Below the pieces are notes generated by a model. That model did not search any database and was not told the DNA's origin. It saw only the letters and a list, made by a program, of their open reading frames with translations. From Cohnella herbarum (GTDB lineage: Bacteria; Bacillota; Bacilli; Paenibacillales; Paenibacillaceae), in NCBI RefSeq assembly GCF_012849095.1, contig NZ_CP051680.1, positions 5,941,001-6,005,000 of the forward strand: a stretch of 64,000 bases of DNA, in the 5' to 3' direction. The position numbers were made by a program, and so were the translations under genes. Shown here in pieces: positions 1 through 8,985 of this stretch (the first letter of the stretch is position 1; each line of letters opens with the position of its first letter).

Positions 1-409
1 AACGCTTGGCGTAGTAAGATTCATCCAAGGATGTAATCGTAACGCCTTTGGATGCCGCATGGGCAAATTTGTTGTTGCCAACGTAAATCCCGACATGAGA
101 GACGCCGCTGCCGCTCGTATTGAAGAATACGAGATCGCCTGCGCGAAGTTCATCGTCGGCAATTTTGGTTGCCTTTTCCCAGCTGAACATATCCCGCGAA
201 GAACGGGGCAAATCGATGCCGAGTTCGTTGAAGACGTACCCCGTAAAGCCGGAGCAGTCGAATCCGCTCGTTGTCGTTCCGCCGTACTTGTAGTCAGTTC
301 CGATGAGCGGTGCAACCGATTTGTCTAGCTTGGAGTCTGCGAATGCGCTGCCTACCTGGAAAGCTAGGAGTACTGCTAAGGAAAACATGAACATAGACAC
401 TTTGCGCAA
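1..409 (-). CDS. NlpC/P60 family cell-wall hydrolase (3' end cut by window)
   Basis: Secreted cysteine peptidase of the NlpC/P60 (C40) family, expected to cut peptide stems of peptidoglycan outside the membrane. I read it directly: a TTG start (409-407) lies 9 bases after the site GGAAGGAG (419-426) and gives MRKVSMFMFSLAVLLAF, a signal peptide ending near SAFA. The catalytic Cys is in GFDCSGF and the catalytic His in SHVGIYVG followed by FAHAAS. The C-terminal end runs off the window. A c-di-AMP riboswitch lies directly upstream, a pairing known for wall hydrolases in Firmicutes. The family call is firm; the exact bond cut is not known from sequence. Confidence 0.9.
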   Translation of the reverse strand, partial: MRKVSMFMFSLAVLLAFQVGSAFADSKLDKSVAPLIGTDYKYGGTTTSGFDCSGFTGYVFNELGIDLPRSSRDMFSWEKATKIADDELRAGDLVFFNTSGSGVSHVGIYVGNNKFAHAASKGVTITSLDESYYAKR

Positions 410-427
410 AACCGGTGACTCCTTCCA

Positions 428-547
428 ATGCCTACGAGGTTAGCTGGAGGGTTCGGTAGAAGGTTCCCCTATGGCTCGTATGAAGCAAAGCCAATTCACC
501 CGTGTTGATGGTTCCCCCGTTCCCCGTTGTGCGGGAACTCGGCAATT
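428..547 (-). promoter_or_regulatory. c-di-AMP riboswitch (ydaO/yuaA class)
   Basis: Read on the minus strand, the leader has the ydaO/yuaA landmarks in order: TTGCCGAGTTCCC, GGGGGAACCA, ACGGGTGAATTGGC, a CATAGGGGAACC segment, CCGAACCCTCCAGCTAACC and the closing CTCGTAGGCATT, which pairs back with the first element. These motifs are near-diagnostic for the class. The aptamer ends only a few bases before the Shine-Dalgarno of the NlpC/P60 gene, and I see no terminator between them. Confidence 0.9.
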
Positions 548-683
548 TTTGATTACTTAGACTTATATATTCGGGTTTCGTGACGAATTTCCTGCATCTG
601 CTAAATGAGAATTCCTTAATCTGGAGTGAAAAACTCGGGATTGATCTCCTCCTTTAGTCTCAATTTATCCCGCCGATAATAAC

Positions 684-722
684 GCCAAACCCCGGCCGCG
701 GCCTCGAAAGGCGCAACCGGGG
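684..722 (-). terminator. Possible terminator after the membrane-protein gene
   Basis: CCCCGG (690-695) and CCGGGG (717-722) form a hairpin with extra pairing inside. On the minus strand it is followed by TTTGGCGTT, a weak T-tract. It lies about 40 bases past the stop of the gene that ends at 764. Confidence 0.35.
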
Positions 723-763
723 AATGTCCCGTGTCATCTATTGTCGAAGGGGACAAGAGGGGC

Positions 764-1579
764 TTACGACTTCGTATTGCACCATACTTGATACTGCGAA
801 GCGGAAGTCCACAGCTTAAGCAAGGCGCGAACGAAGTGGAAAGCTTGGTGCAGCGCTACGGCGAGAAAGCCTGACCAGAGGAAGGATACGGCCCATGCCG
901 TCGCGGACACTGCCAATCCGATGCCGAGCAAGATGAAGGTAATTCCCAGAAGAGGGAACGCCCGGCGAAGCGCCAAACTCAGGCCCTTAAAGATTCCTTC
1001 CCGCGAAACCGCCCCGAACTGCATGAATTGAAACAGCAGATGAACAATAAATCCGAACGCCAGCCACGCGGCGGCATAGGGTAGCATTTCCTGAAGCCAA
1101 GCGGATAAGGAGGGCTCCGAGAGAAACCGATCTTCGGCTAACGGCAGCAGCCATGCGGCGGGTAGCAGAATGAGCCCGTTCTCTATCCAGTAGAGCAGCG
1201 TTACCGGCTTCCAAGTCCTTCGCATTCCGGACAATACGCGGGTTCCTTCTCCTTCCAGGGCGTGGTGGAAGGAGTAATAAACGCCGGCGTTGAGCAGGGG
1301 CGTGAGAACCATCCGCATGAGCAGCAGCCCGCCTAACATCCAGAGAACCTCGTTCACGAGATCGGTCTTGAGCAGGCGGAATTGAGCTTCGATGAGGAAC
1401 AGATGGGTCGCGTCGGAGTTTGGATGATCCGCGGGGTAACGGGCTAACACCGGCGTTACGACCGAATCGACGAACCGGTAAAGGAAAAATCCCCACAACA
1501 AGCGATAGAGAAATAGGAGAACCAATACATACTTATGCCGAACGGTCATGTCCCATCCCATTTTTAATAATCGACGCAT
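764..1579 (-). CDS. Multi-pass membrane protein of unknown function
   Basis: I do not recognise this 271-residue protein. It is strongly hydrophobic: an early segment (YVLVLLFLYRLLWGFFLY), others around LLLMRMVLTPLLNAGVYY and LILLPAAWLLPLA, and two near the C-terminus (LLGITFILLGIGLAVSATAW and the stretch after it), so about five or six membrane spans. The site GAGGTGA precedes the ATG by 7 bases. It starts 12 bases after the stop of the M1-type peptidase gene and is surely cotranscribed with it. A role beside that membrane-anchored peptidase is only an inference from the pairing. Confidence 0.75.
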   Translation of the reverse strand: MRRLLKMGWDMTVRHKYVLVLLFLYRLLWGFFLYRFVDSVVTPVLARYPADHPNSDATHLFLIEAQFRLLKTDLVNEVLWMLGGLLLMRMVLTPLLNAGVYYSFHHALEGEGTRVLSGMRRTWKPVTLLYWIENGLILLPAAWLLPLAEDRFLSEPSLSAWLQEMLPYAAAWLAFGFIVHLLFQFMQFGAVSREGIFKGLSLALRRAFPLLGITFILLGIGLAVSATAWAVSFLWSGFLAVALHQAFHFVRALLKLWTSASQYQVWCNTKS

Positions 1580-1591
1580 CCCTTAGTCACC

Positions 1592-3586
1592 TCACCACAC
1601 CATTGTTCCGAACAGTCCTTCGATGATTTGAGTTATGCCGGTCGCTATTCGCGAGCGTTCCTGTTGGGGGACTTCGGCCTTGAGATAGTTGTTATATCTG
1701 CGGTTATCGAGAACGACGTTCATGCTAGGATCGATGGCCGCGTAAGTTAACGGCGTAGCGGAAAAGAGCTGTAACTGGACGTGGGTCTGCACGCCGTCCC
1801 ATTTTTTGCGAATGGATTGCCCGTCTTGGAACTTGAGCCAGATCGAGACCGGCTGCGGGCTGCCGCCGTATCGCTTCAGAAGCACGAGGCTTTCGTAACC
1901 TTCGCTAGTCTTGCGCGTGTTGATGTTATCGATCGCGTAATCGGTCATCTCTCCATGCTGGACGTAGGCTTGGAAGAAGTCGGTCCACTTCGTCTTCGTT
2001 ACGGATTCCACGACCTTCTGGAAGTCCGAGGAAGAAGGGTGCTTGAATTTGTAATTCTGAAAATAAGTCCGCAAAATCTTGCTCATCGTTTTGTCGCCGA
2101 CTTGACGCTCCAAGGAAGAAAGTACGAGCTTGCCGCGCAAGTAGACGTTCTCGGCGTACCTATCCGAGGAACTATAGCGCCAAGAGGACTGATGAAGCGG
2201 CTCCGGATGGGTCATATAGCTGGCTTCGATCGGCAGATTGGGAACGACGCCATAGATGCTGGCCATCAATTTATCTTCGGTATACGAAGTAAAGCCTTCG
2301 TCGAGCCAAGCTTCTTCGAATTCATTGGAGGCAACCAGCCCGTACCAGTACTGATGGGCGATCTCGTGGACTAGCGTGCGCTCCAGATCGTATCCGGGAT
2401 TGTCGTCCCGCGCGGCCGCGGCGGTAACGAGCGTCGGATACTCCATGCCTCCGGCTCCATTGCCGTCCTTCGGAGGAACGACGATGGATAACGTGGAGTA
2501 TGGATATTCTCCATACCATTGTCCAAGCTTGGCTAGGGCGGATTTCGCCGCATGCATGTAACGATCCTTCAAGTCCTTGTGGAGCGGGTCAAGGAATAGC
2601 TTGATCCGCACGCCGGGAACCCCGGGGGAAGAGAAGGAGTCTTCCACGTACTCGAATACGGGAGAGGCGGACCAAGCGAAGTCATGGACGTCGTCGGCGT
2701 AAAATTGGAAGCTTTTGCGTCCGCCGGATAGGACGGGCGCCTTCGTTTGGAAACCCGTCGCCGCAATCTTATAGGTTTCGGGAACATCGATGCGGACGCT
2801 GTAGATACCGAAGTCCGAGTAGAATTCCGAATTGCCGTGGTATTGATGCAAATTCCAGCCTTCGGTCGTTCGCCCCCGCATGCCGACCGTCTCGTACACG
2901 GCGACTTTCGGGAACCATTGTCCCGCCATGACGAAATCGCCGGCTTTGCCCATTCTCGCGAATACATCCGGAAGCTTAACGGTGAAGTTCATTCGCAACG
3001 TGATGCTGGATCCGGGATTAAGCGGCTCCGGCAGTCGGAAGGAAACCAACGTCCGGTCGCTCTTGTTGCCATCGTCCGGCTGAACGTAATGGAGGCGGGG
3101 GAGAAGCGTTTCTCCTTGCTCCGTCGTCAAAGCAGTAAGCGCCATGCTTCCATAGCTTCCTTCTTTCATTTTGTCGCCGCGCAGTTGCCCCTTGGATTCT
3201 TTGATGAAGGTGCTGCCGGGTGAAAATGCGTTCGGATAGAGATGTAAATAGAAGTCCGACACGGGTTTGCGGCCGGGATTTTTCCAGGTCACGATTTGTT
3301 CGCCGGACAGACTTCCGTTCTGGTCATCGAGAGAAACGGAGATGTGATACTCCGTTATTCGATCGCTGAGGACAACGGCTTTCGGTTGTTGGGGAGCGTC
3401 GGGTCCCGGATCGGCCTTAGGCTGCGCCGAAGAAGGCGTAGCCGTTACCGGGAGCTCGGACGACGAGGAAGCGGGCAAAGCATATTGGTCTACCCAAGCG
3501 TCGGCAAACCCGAATCGAACAGACATAATAAGTACAGCAGCGGCAGCGACGAAAAGTAACATTCGCAGCGAACGGCGCTTAGGCAT
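1592..3586 (-). CDS. Membrane-anchored M1-type (gluzincin) metallopeptidase
   Basis: About 664 residues. One N-terminal membrane segment (residues about 9-28) is followed by a Ser/Pro-rich linker, so the catalytic part should face outwards. A beta-rich N-terminal domain leads to GGMEYPTL, the counterpart of the M1 GxMEN substrate motif, then the zinc site HEIAHQYWYG with the third ligand in EAWLDEGF. This is the M1 aminopeptidase architecture. The frame stays open to 3613, but GGGAGG sits 8 bases before the ATG at 3586 (MPKRRSLR), which I take as the start. It lies upstream of the membrane-protein gene in one operon. The natural substrate is unknown. Confidence 0.85.
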   Translation of the reverse strand: MPKRRSLRMLLFVAAAAVLIMSVRFGFADAWVDQYALPASSSSELPVTATPSSAQPKADPGPDAPQQPKAVVLSDRITEYHISVSLDDQNGSLSGEQIVTWKNPGRKPVSDFYLHLYPNAFSPGSTFIKESKGQLRGDKMKEGSYGSMALTALTTEQGETLLPRLHYVQPDDGNKSDRTLVSFRLPEPLNPGSSITLRMNFTVKLPDVFARMGKAGDFVMAGQWFPKVAVYETVGMRGRTTEGWNLHQYHGNSEFYSDFGIYSVRIDVPETYKIAATGFQTKAPVLSGGRKSFQFYADDVHDFAWSASPVFEYVEDSFSSPGVPGVRIKLFLDPLHKDLKDRYMHAAKSALAKLGQWYGEYPYSTLSIVVPPKDGNGAGGMEYPTLVTAAAARDDNPGYDLERTLVHEIAHQYWYGLVASNEFEEAWLDEGFTSYTEDKLMASIYGVVPNLPIEASYMTHPEPLHQSSWRYSSSDRYAENVYLRGKLVLSSLERQVGDKTMSKILRTYFQNYKFKHPSSSDFQKVVESVTKTKWTDFFQAYVQHGEMTDYAIDNINTRKTSEGYESLVLLKRYGGSPQPVSIWLKFQDGQSIRKKWDGVQTHVQLQLFSATPLTYAAIDPSMNVVLDNRRYNNYLKAEVPQQERSRIATGITQIIEGLFGTMVW

Positions 3587-3727
3587 ACGGATAACCCTCC
3601 CGTTGACAAGCATCTACGAGATATATATGTGGGTTGTCCGCGGATTATATCTTCGTATCGCAAGGAAAGTGGGATAAGCCGTAAGAATATTGCTGAAGCG
3701 TCAGACGCCGTTTCGCGTCGGGTACGG

Positions 3728-3766
3728 GAAAGAGGCGGCGCGGGATTTATCCGCTCCGCCTCTTTC
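3728..3766. terminator. Terminator hairpin downstream of helD
   Basis: GAAAGAGGCGG (3728-3738) pairs perfectly with CCGCCTCTTTC (3756-3766), and GCGG/CCGC pairing continues inside. The T-run is part of the stem, so it could work in both directions. It lies 33 bases past the helD stop. Confidence 0.6.
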
Positions 3767-3798
3767 GTTATCCGTTCGCGATCGAAATCATGCGATCG

Positions 3799-5886
3799 TT
3801 ACGCAAGCAATGGGGTCGCTTCGCCATTGAAGATAAGCGTTAACCGGTGAAGCGCGCGGGTACAGCCGACGTACAGCAGCTTGGCATCTTGCGGCGTCAG
3901 CGCGTATTGGCTGTCATTGGCGTTGGCGATGAGCACGGCATCGAACTCGAGGCCTTTGGCCAAATAGACGGGGACGATCGTCACGCCGCCGCGATATTGG
4001 GTTTGCCCTTCGCTGATCAGATTCGCTTCGATTCCGGCTTTCGTCATCGCTTCATGCAAGCTCGAGCATTCCTCGTCCGTTCGTCCGATGATCGCGATCG
4101 TCTGCATGCCGCGATCTCGATTATCCCGAATGAAAGTATCGATAAAAGGAATTTTATCGCCCGCGGCGTTCAGCCGTACGACGTCGACGGGATCCCCGCT
4201 TCGGAATACGGGTACGGCAGGCGGCAGCCCGGTGTCCGTATGAGGGAGAATCCGATTGGCGAACTCGATAATTTCCAGCGTGGAACGGTAGCTCTGCTTT
4301 AATACATGATAGGAAGGATACTCTTCCGCGAATACCGCGGATATCTCTTCCCAACGTTGGACGCCGCGGTAAGCATGAATGCCTTGCGCTAAATCTCCGA
4401 GAATCGTGAAGGAGGGTTCGTTCATGAACGTGTTCAAGAGCGCGATCTGGAACGGCGAAACGTCCTGCGCCTCATCCACGACGACGTGGTCGAAAACAAG
4501 TTTCTCCGCGCCGTTGAGCACGTAATGAATCCACGCGAGGGCGGTCAAATCTTCGGGTTGGACGAAGCCTTTTTTCAGATAGCTTCGCGTTCCCTCGAGT
4601 ACCTTCTTCGGAATCTCGTCAGATGTTCCTGAAGCGAACACGTCCTGATAGAAGGTTAGAGCGTCGGCTTTCGGAAGCTTGTTCGAATAAGCGCGAAGCC
4701 GCTGTTTGCCCGTCTTGGTTTTCTCCTTGCGGATTTTCGGATCGCCGATCGTGTTTAGCTGCATCTCCAGCCATCGGTTGATTCTTGCGTTTAACCTGTC
4801 CAGGCGGGGGGCCAACGGGTAGTGGCGATACTCGACTTCGAACCACTCGCGAATCATCTCCGCGGATAGAACCCGGCCTTCCCAAGCTTCGAATGGCTGA
4901 GCCTGAATAAAATGCTCTTCGAGACGTTGAAGCTTATCGTCCAGCATCTTCTTAAAGGCTAGAGAGCCTTTGAATCGTCCGGGCGTTTCATCGTCGATCC
5001 GAGGCCTGACGCCATCCAGGGAGAACCAGATATTCCCTTCCGATGAGTCCTTCGAAAGCCGTACATTAGCGTTTAATCTCTCCAAAGCCCACTCCACGAA
5101 GGTCGTTTGCTTGACGTGACCGACTCCGAGCTCCGGCAGAACGCCGGAGATGTAATCCAGGAACATCGTATTCGGCGCGAAAATAATCATCCGTTCCGCG
5201 CGAATCTGCTGCTGGTATTGATAGAGCAGGAAGGCAAGACGATGCAAGGCGACCGTCGTCTTACCGGATCCTGCCGCCCCTTGGATAATCAATGCCTTGT
5301 ATCTCGGCGCCCTGATGATCTGATCCTGCTCGGCTTGAATGGTGGAGACGATATCGCGCAGGCGATTATCCTTCTTATCCCCGAGCTTATATAGTAGAAA
5401 CTCGTCGTTCAAGCCGATGTTGTCTCCTCCGCGTTCGTAGCTGTCTACGATGCGGCCGAGTTTCCGATCGCGGATAGATAAATTGCGTTTGCGGTGGATG
5501 TCTCCGTGAATGATTCCGTCCGGTGCTTCGTAGTTAACGGGAGCATCGCCTCCGGTGAAGGAGTAGAATAGGCTCGCAACCGGCGCCCTCCAATCGATAA
5601 CGTACGGCTCGTCGGTTTCGCCGCGGTCCATGCCTCTTTTGCCGATGTACATCGGCAGCGGCTCGGCTTTGCCTTCCTCCCGGAAATCCAGCCGTCCGAA
5701 ATAAGGTTCTTTGGCAAGCAGTTCGAGTCGTTGGCGTTTTTCTTCGCGTTTTTCCTCGAGCAATTGTTCGGTGAAATCCTGCCCTCGGTATACGGGACCG
5801 ATTCCGGCGCGCTGCTGGTCGATCTCCTCGAACGTTTCCCGAAGTCTGCGATATTCCTCTTGGTGAAGGGGGTGCTGCGTTTCCAT
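3799..5886 (-). CDS. helD: RNA polymerase recycling helicase HelD
   Basis: A 695-residue UvrD/Rep-type superfamily 1 ATPase. In Firmicutes HelD binds RNA polymerase and strips stalled or post-termination complexes from DNA and RNA in an ATP-driven step. Visible: a charged N-terminal coiled-coil arm (residues 1-60), Walker A GAAGSGKT (203-210), Walker B region VVVDEAQDVSPFQ, the motif around LKQSYRST, and KGLEFDAVLI near the C-terminus. Length and arm match HelD rather than PcrA or UvrD. AAGGAGG precedes the ATG by about 9 bases. It is transcribed alone, divergent from ywhD. Confidence 0.92.
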   Translation of the reverse strand: METQHPLHQEEYRRLRETFEEIDQQRAGIGPVYRGQDFTEQLLEEKREEKRQRLELLAKEPYFGRLDFREEGKAEPLPMYIGKRGMDRGETDEPYVIDWRAPVASLFYSFTGGDAPVNYEAPDGIIHGDIHRKRNLSIRDRKLGRIVDSYERGGDNIGLNDEFLLYKLGDKKDNRLRDIVSTIQAEQDQIIRAPRYKALIIQGAAGSGKTTVALHRLAFLLYQYQQQIRAERMIIFAPNTMFLDYISGVLPELGVGHVKQTTFVEWALERLNANVRLSKDSSEGNIWFSLDGVRPRIDDETPGRFKGSLAFKKMLDDKLQRLEEHFIQAQPFEAWEGRVLSAEMIREWFEVEYRHYPLAPRLDRLNARINRWLEMQLNTIGDPKIRKEKTKTGKQRLRAYSNKLPKADALTFYQDVFASGTSDEIPKKVLEGTRSYLKKGFVQPEDLTALAWIHYVLNGAEKLVFDHVVVDEAQDVSPFQIALLNTFMNEPSFTILGDLAQGIHAYRGVQRWEEISAVFAEEYPSYHVLKQSYRSTLEIIEFANRILPHTDTGLPPAVPVFRSGDPVDVVRLNAAGDKIPFIDTFIRDNRDRGMQTIAIIGRTDEECSSLHEAMTKAGIEANLISEGQTQYRGGVTIVPVYLAKGLEFDAVLIANANDSQYALTPQDAKLLYVGCTRALHRLTLIFNGEATPLLA

Positions 5887-6046
5887 TGGGGTTGATCCTC
5901 CTTGCGTGAACTACTGACTTTACCTATTGTGGCGCATTTTCGAGAAAAACAATAGACTTATGTTTTCCGTTTTGTTATGATGTTGAGTACAGGATTGCCT
6001 AAAATAGGTAGAACAAACGTTCTCATCTAAATGTAAGAAAAAGGAA

Positions 6047-6089
6047 GCGGGTAAGACCTTGGATTAAGGGGTCTAGAGCCCGGTTTTTT
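6047..6089 (+). terminator. Terminator-like hairpin in the ywhD leader
   Basis: CGGG (6048-6051) pairs with CCCG (6079-6082), GACCTT with AAGGGGTC around a GGATT loop, and six Ts follow (6084-6089). The gene to the left is divergent, so no plus-strand gene upstream needs a terminator. It may be an attenuator, 30 bases before the ywhD start. Confidence 0.45.
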
Positions 6090-6120
6090 CATATCTAGCG
6101 ACAAAAGATGGAGGATAACG

Positions 6121-6624
6121 ATGGAAAATCAGGACAAACCGGTTGAGAAGAAGAAGCTGTCGCTTAACGTGGTCAGCAACAAGGAGCACAAAGGATTCGG
6201 CGCGGGATCGATCGATTTGAGCCAGGTCGCCTGCGTGATTATCGACGAAGGGGTAGCCTATATCGATGTCGGCGCCATGCACGCGAAGAGCAAGATAGAG
6301 AAGGGGATCAAATTTTCCCCCGACAAGGCGAACGTGCCTAACGGACGTCCGGCTTGGATCGTCTGGGTAGCCGTCGACCGCAACGAGACCGGGTCTTATT
6401 ATGCCGGAGCGACATCGTGCGAAATGCTGATCGATACGGAAGCGAGAAGAGGCTGGAAGCTGTTGCCCGATCACGTTAACCGTTTGGATGCTTCGCTCAA
6501 GCGCAAATATATGCTGGATAATATCGGTCCCGCGGAGAAAGCGGCGCTTAGCAAGCTGCTTACGGAGCATAACGCGGAGTGGTGGGACAATTCTCCCCAA
6601 GCTTTGAAAGATTTGTTGGCTTAA
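6121..6624 (+). CDS. ywhD: YwhD family protein
   Basis: A 167-residue soluble protein matching the Bacillus YwhD family: HKGFGAGSIDLS near the N-terminus, then VAYIDVGAMHAKSKIEKGI, a stretch I remember as conserved in the family. No biochemical function is established that I know of. GGAGG lies 7 bases before the ATG. In Bacillus subtilis ywhD is next to pbpG, speE and speB. Here those genes lie 12 kb away with the exporter and cassette 1 between, which supports the assignment and suggests later insertions. A strong bidirectional terminator follows. Confidence 0.85.
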   Translation: MENQDKPVEKKKLSLNVVSNKEHKGFGAGSIDLSQVACVIIDEGVAYIDVGAMHAKSKIEKGIKFSPDKANVPNGRPAWIVWVAVDRNETGSYYAGATSCEMLIDTEARRGWKLLPDHVNRLDASLKRKYMLDNIGPAEKAALSKLLTEHNAEWWDNSPQALKDLLA

Positions 6625-6641
6625 CGGCCGCAAGACGATAG

Positions 6642-6687
6642 AGAAGCCCCCAACCTGATCACGCCGATCGGTTGGGGGCTTCTTTTA
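6642..6687. terminator. Bidirectional rho-independent terminator
   Basis: AGAAGCCCCCAACC (6642-6655) pairs with GGTTGGGGGCTTCT (6670-6683), with TTTATCT after it on the plus strand. It ends both ywhD and the convergent ABC exporter operon. Confidence 0.88.
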
Positions 6688-6691
6688 TCTT

Positions 6692-7846
6692 CTAGACGAA
6701 CATGCGAGTATCGTTGTTGCGACTGAACCTATAGATGGCAATGAGAGCGAAAGCGGCCGCGAATCCGAAAAGGATGGCGAAGTGCAAGCCGAGGTTGCCA
6801 AAGGTTTCGCCGCTCTGCAGCTTGTTGATGGCATCCAGCAACCAGTGCTGCGGCAGAAAGTTCGATATTTTCTGGATCGAATCCGGCATAATGTTCATCG
6901 GGAAGAAACAGCCCGAGAGCATGCAAGTCGGTATGATGATCAAGTTCTGTACCGCTCCGGCTCCCGCCGTACTCTTGGCGAAGGCTACCATGAGCAGGGA
7001 AAGCCCGACGGCCGCCAACGCGAACAGGAGAAGAACCGGAAATAATTGAGCGTACGGAACGCCGGAATCGATATGGAAGACGTTCTTCATCATGATCAAG
7101 GTGAATACGATCTGCAGCGTCATGATGAGCACGTTAACGATTACGTTGGAGAGGACGTAAGTTCTGGCCGATATGGGCGACGACATCAGACGAAGGAAAG
7201 TGCGGGACTCCTTCTCCTTCAGAATGAGCTCGGACAGGTTAACGGCGGAGAATAACATGAACGTCGCCAGAAATCCGATCGTTTGATAAGTCATATCCTT
7301 CTGGTTCGACGTGTCCTCGATCGTCTCGGCGTCGAGCTTGAAGTTTTGCGCGCCGTATTCGGCATAGAGCTTGTCGAACGTTGCCGGATTGCCCCGCGTG
7401 CCTTTGCCGATGGCGGCTACGTTTCCGATATAATTCTGCAACATGGATTTGACGTAAGCCGTAACCTGAGCGCCTTTCACGGATACGATATCCACTTGCG
7501 CTTCACCGGGGCTTCCCTTCCGCAAGCTATCCGCGAACCCTTGATTAAAGATCAAACCGCTGTCGAGCTTACTCGCGGCGATGTCGCCGCGCAGAGATTT
7601 CTCATCCGTCATCGTGATCTTAATTTGATTCAAGCCCTCGATGAATTTGATCGCATCTTGGGTAATGACTTGATTGCCGTCGTTATTAACGATACCGATG
7701 CGGAGCGTGTTTACGTTGGTGCTGCCGTATAGGAGCGTCGACACCATAATGCCGACAATCGGCAAACCGAGATACACGAGCCAGCTAGACTTGCTGCGGA
7801 ACGTATTTCGCAATGTTTTGCGAATGAGCCATATTATGTCTTTCAT
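6692..7846 (-). CDS. ABC-2 type exporter permease (LnrN/YfiN-like)
   Basis: A 384-residue ABC-2 permease: one N-terminal membrane helix (SWLVYLGLPIVGIMVSTLLY), a large outer loop of about 160 residues, then five helices including FLATFMLFSAVNLSELIL and LLLFALAAVGLSLLMVAFA. Last gene of the set; its ATG directly abuts the TAA of the previous permease, with GGGAGG inside that gene. With its neighbours it matches the linearmycin-resistance exporter LnrLMN of Bacillus subtilis in layout, so it probably expels amphipathic natural products. The substrate is an inference from gene order and family. Confidence 0.85.
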   Translation of the reverse strand: MKDIIWLIRKTLRNTFRSKSSWLVYLGLPIVGIMVSTLLYGSTNVNTLRIGIVNNDGNQVITQDAIKFIEGLNQIKITMTDEKSLRGDIAASKLDSGLIFNQGFADSLRKGSPGEAQVDIVSVKGAQVTAYVKSMLQNYIGNVAAIGKGTRGNPATFDKLYAEYGAQNFKLDAETIEDTSNQKDMTYQTIGFLATFMLFSAVNLSELILKEKESRTFLRLMSSPISARTYVLSNVIVNVLIMTLQIVFTLIMMKNVFHIDSGVPYAQLFPVLLLFALAAVGLSLLMVAFAKSTAGAGAVQNLIIIPTCMLSGCFFPMNIMPDSIQKISNFLPQHWLLDAINKLQSGETFGNLGLHFAILFGFAAAFALIAIYRFSRNNDTRMFV

Positions 7847-8971
7847 TTATAATGCCTCCCGTTTACGCATAATTAGGGCGGAGATGAGAAGGAAAGCCGC
7901 GGCGATAGCTACGTTGATTCCGATTGTCGGCCAAGCCGCCGATACGTTATCCGAATAAATAATGTTCATTAGCGCATCGTTCGCCCAATGGAGCGGCGAT
8001 AGGTTCATAACGATTCCCATAATGCTGTGCGAATCGTCAAAAGGGAAATAAGCTCCTCCTACGAATGAAGCGATCTGGGTAAAGATCATAATAACCGAGC
8101 GGGATTTCTCTCCTTGGACGAGATAACTAACTCCAAGGCCAAGACTTACGGCCAAGAGCACTTCGGCAGTCAGGATAAGGAATACCAAGCCCATATGGTC
8201 GCCCCAGTTAGCGTGGAACGCGAATTTGCTGACCAGAATAATAATCGATACGCACATCAGGTTAATGACCGTGCATCCGATGACTTTGCCCGCGAACAGT
8301 TCCCCCTTGCTAATGGGTGCAGCCATTAAGCGAGTGGCCGTTTGGCGGGTTCTCTCGCTGCGGAATAAGAAGGAGCCCGACAATGCGGAGTAAAGAGCGA
8401 TCATCGTCGTCATGGAAACGGCGTAATAATCCATGGCGTCGGGAGTTTTGTCGGGATCTAACGAAGTTTCATTGACGAATTTATCGTTCGATTGAATGCT
8501 TGCCATGACCGCCTTCGCTTCCGAAGGAGTCGATTTGAGCGCCGAAGCGGCCAAGTTGTAACGATCGGCGAATGCGGTAAGCATTCCTTGGAGAATATTG
8601 CTTTCGAGCGATTGCTTGCTGTTTCCGTAGAATTTCAACCCTTCGGCGTCGATCTCGACGTATGCCGTGTATTGTCCGTCTTTAATGAGATCCCGGCCGT
8701 TCATTCCGGCTTCCGCAGGATCGATCCGGACGCCTTGCTTTTCGATTTCGTGGGAGAAGCTTTGCCAAGCTTGCGTCAATTGCGGCTGGTTGGCGTTGAT
8801 CTTATAGAGGAGTTGCATCTCTCCGACAAAGGCGTTGCTAGAGAACGCATTCGATAACGCGGTACCGAGAATGAGCATTAATACGATTGGGAAGGCGAGC
8901 ATGAATAGCAACGTTCGCCGCTCTCTCGTTGCGGATTTGATCTCTTTAATCGCGACATTCAGAATATTCAT
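7847..8971 (-). CDS. ABC-2 type exporter permease (LnrM/YfiM-like)
   Basis: A 374-residue partner permease of the gene after it, with the same plan: first helix LLFMLAFPIVLMLILGTALS, a long extracellular loop, then five helices (for example INLMCVSIIILVSKFAF and LTAEVLLAVSLGLGVSYLV). It lies 14 bases after the ATPase gene. Two unequal permeases with one ATPase is the LnrLMN arrangement. The N-terminus MNILNVAIKEIKS is typical of this permease type. Family assignment is firm; the drug substrate is not readable. Confidence 0.85.
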   Translation of the reverse strand: MNILNVAIKEIKSATRERRTLLFMLAFPIVLMLILGTALSNAFSSNAFVGEMQLLYKINANQPQLTQAWQSFSHEIEKQGVRIDPAEAGMNGRDLIKDGQYTAYVEIDAEGLKFYGNSKQSLESNILQGMLTAFADRYNLAASALKSTPSEAKAVMASIQSNDKFVNETSLDPDKTPDAMDYYAVSMTTMIALYSALSGSFLFRSERTRQTATRLMAAPISKGELFAGKVIGCTVINLMCVSIIILVSKFAFHANWGDHMGLVFLILTAEVLLAVSLGLGVSYLVQGEKSRSVIMIFTQIASFVGGAYFPFDDSHSIMGIVMNLSPLHWANDALMNIIYSDNVSAAWPTIGINVAIAAAFLLISALIMRKREAL

Positions 8972-8985
8972 AACGACTCGCCTCC

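Noticed and set aside
6073-6633. 186-codon minus-strand frame over ywhD
   Set aside because: Antisense shadow; ywhD has the ribosome site, family match and terminator.
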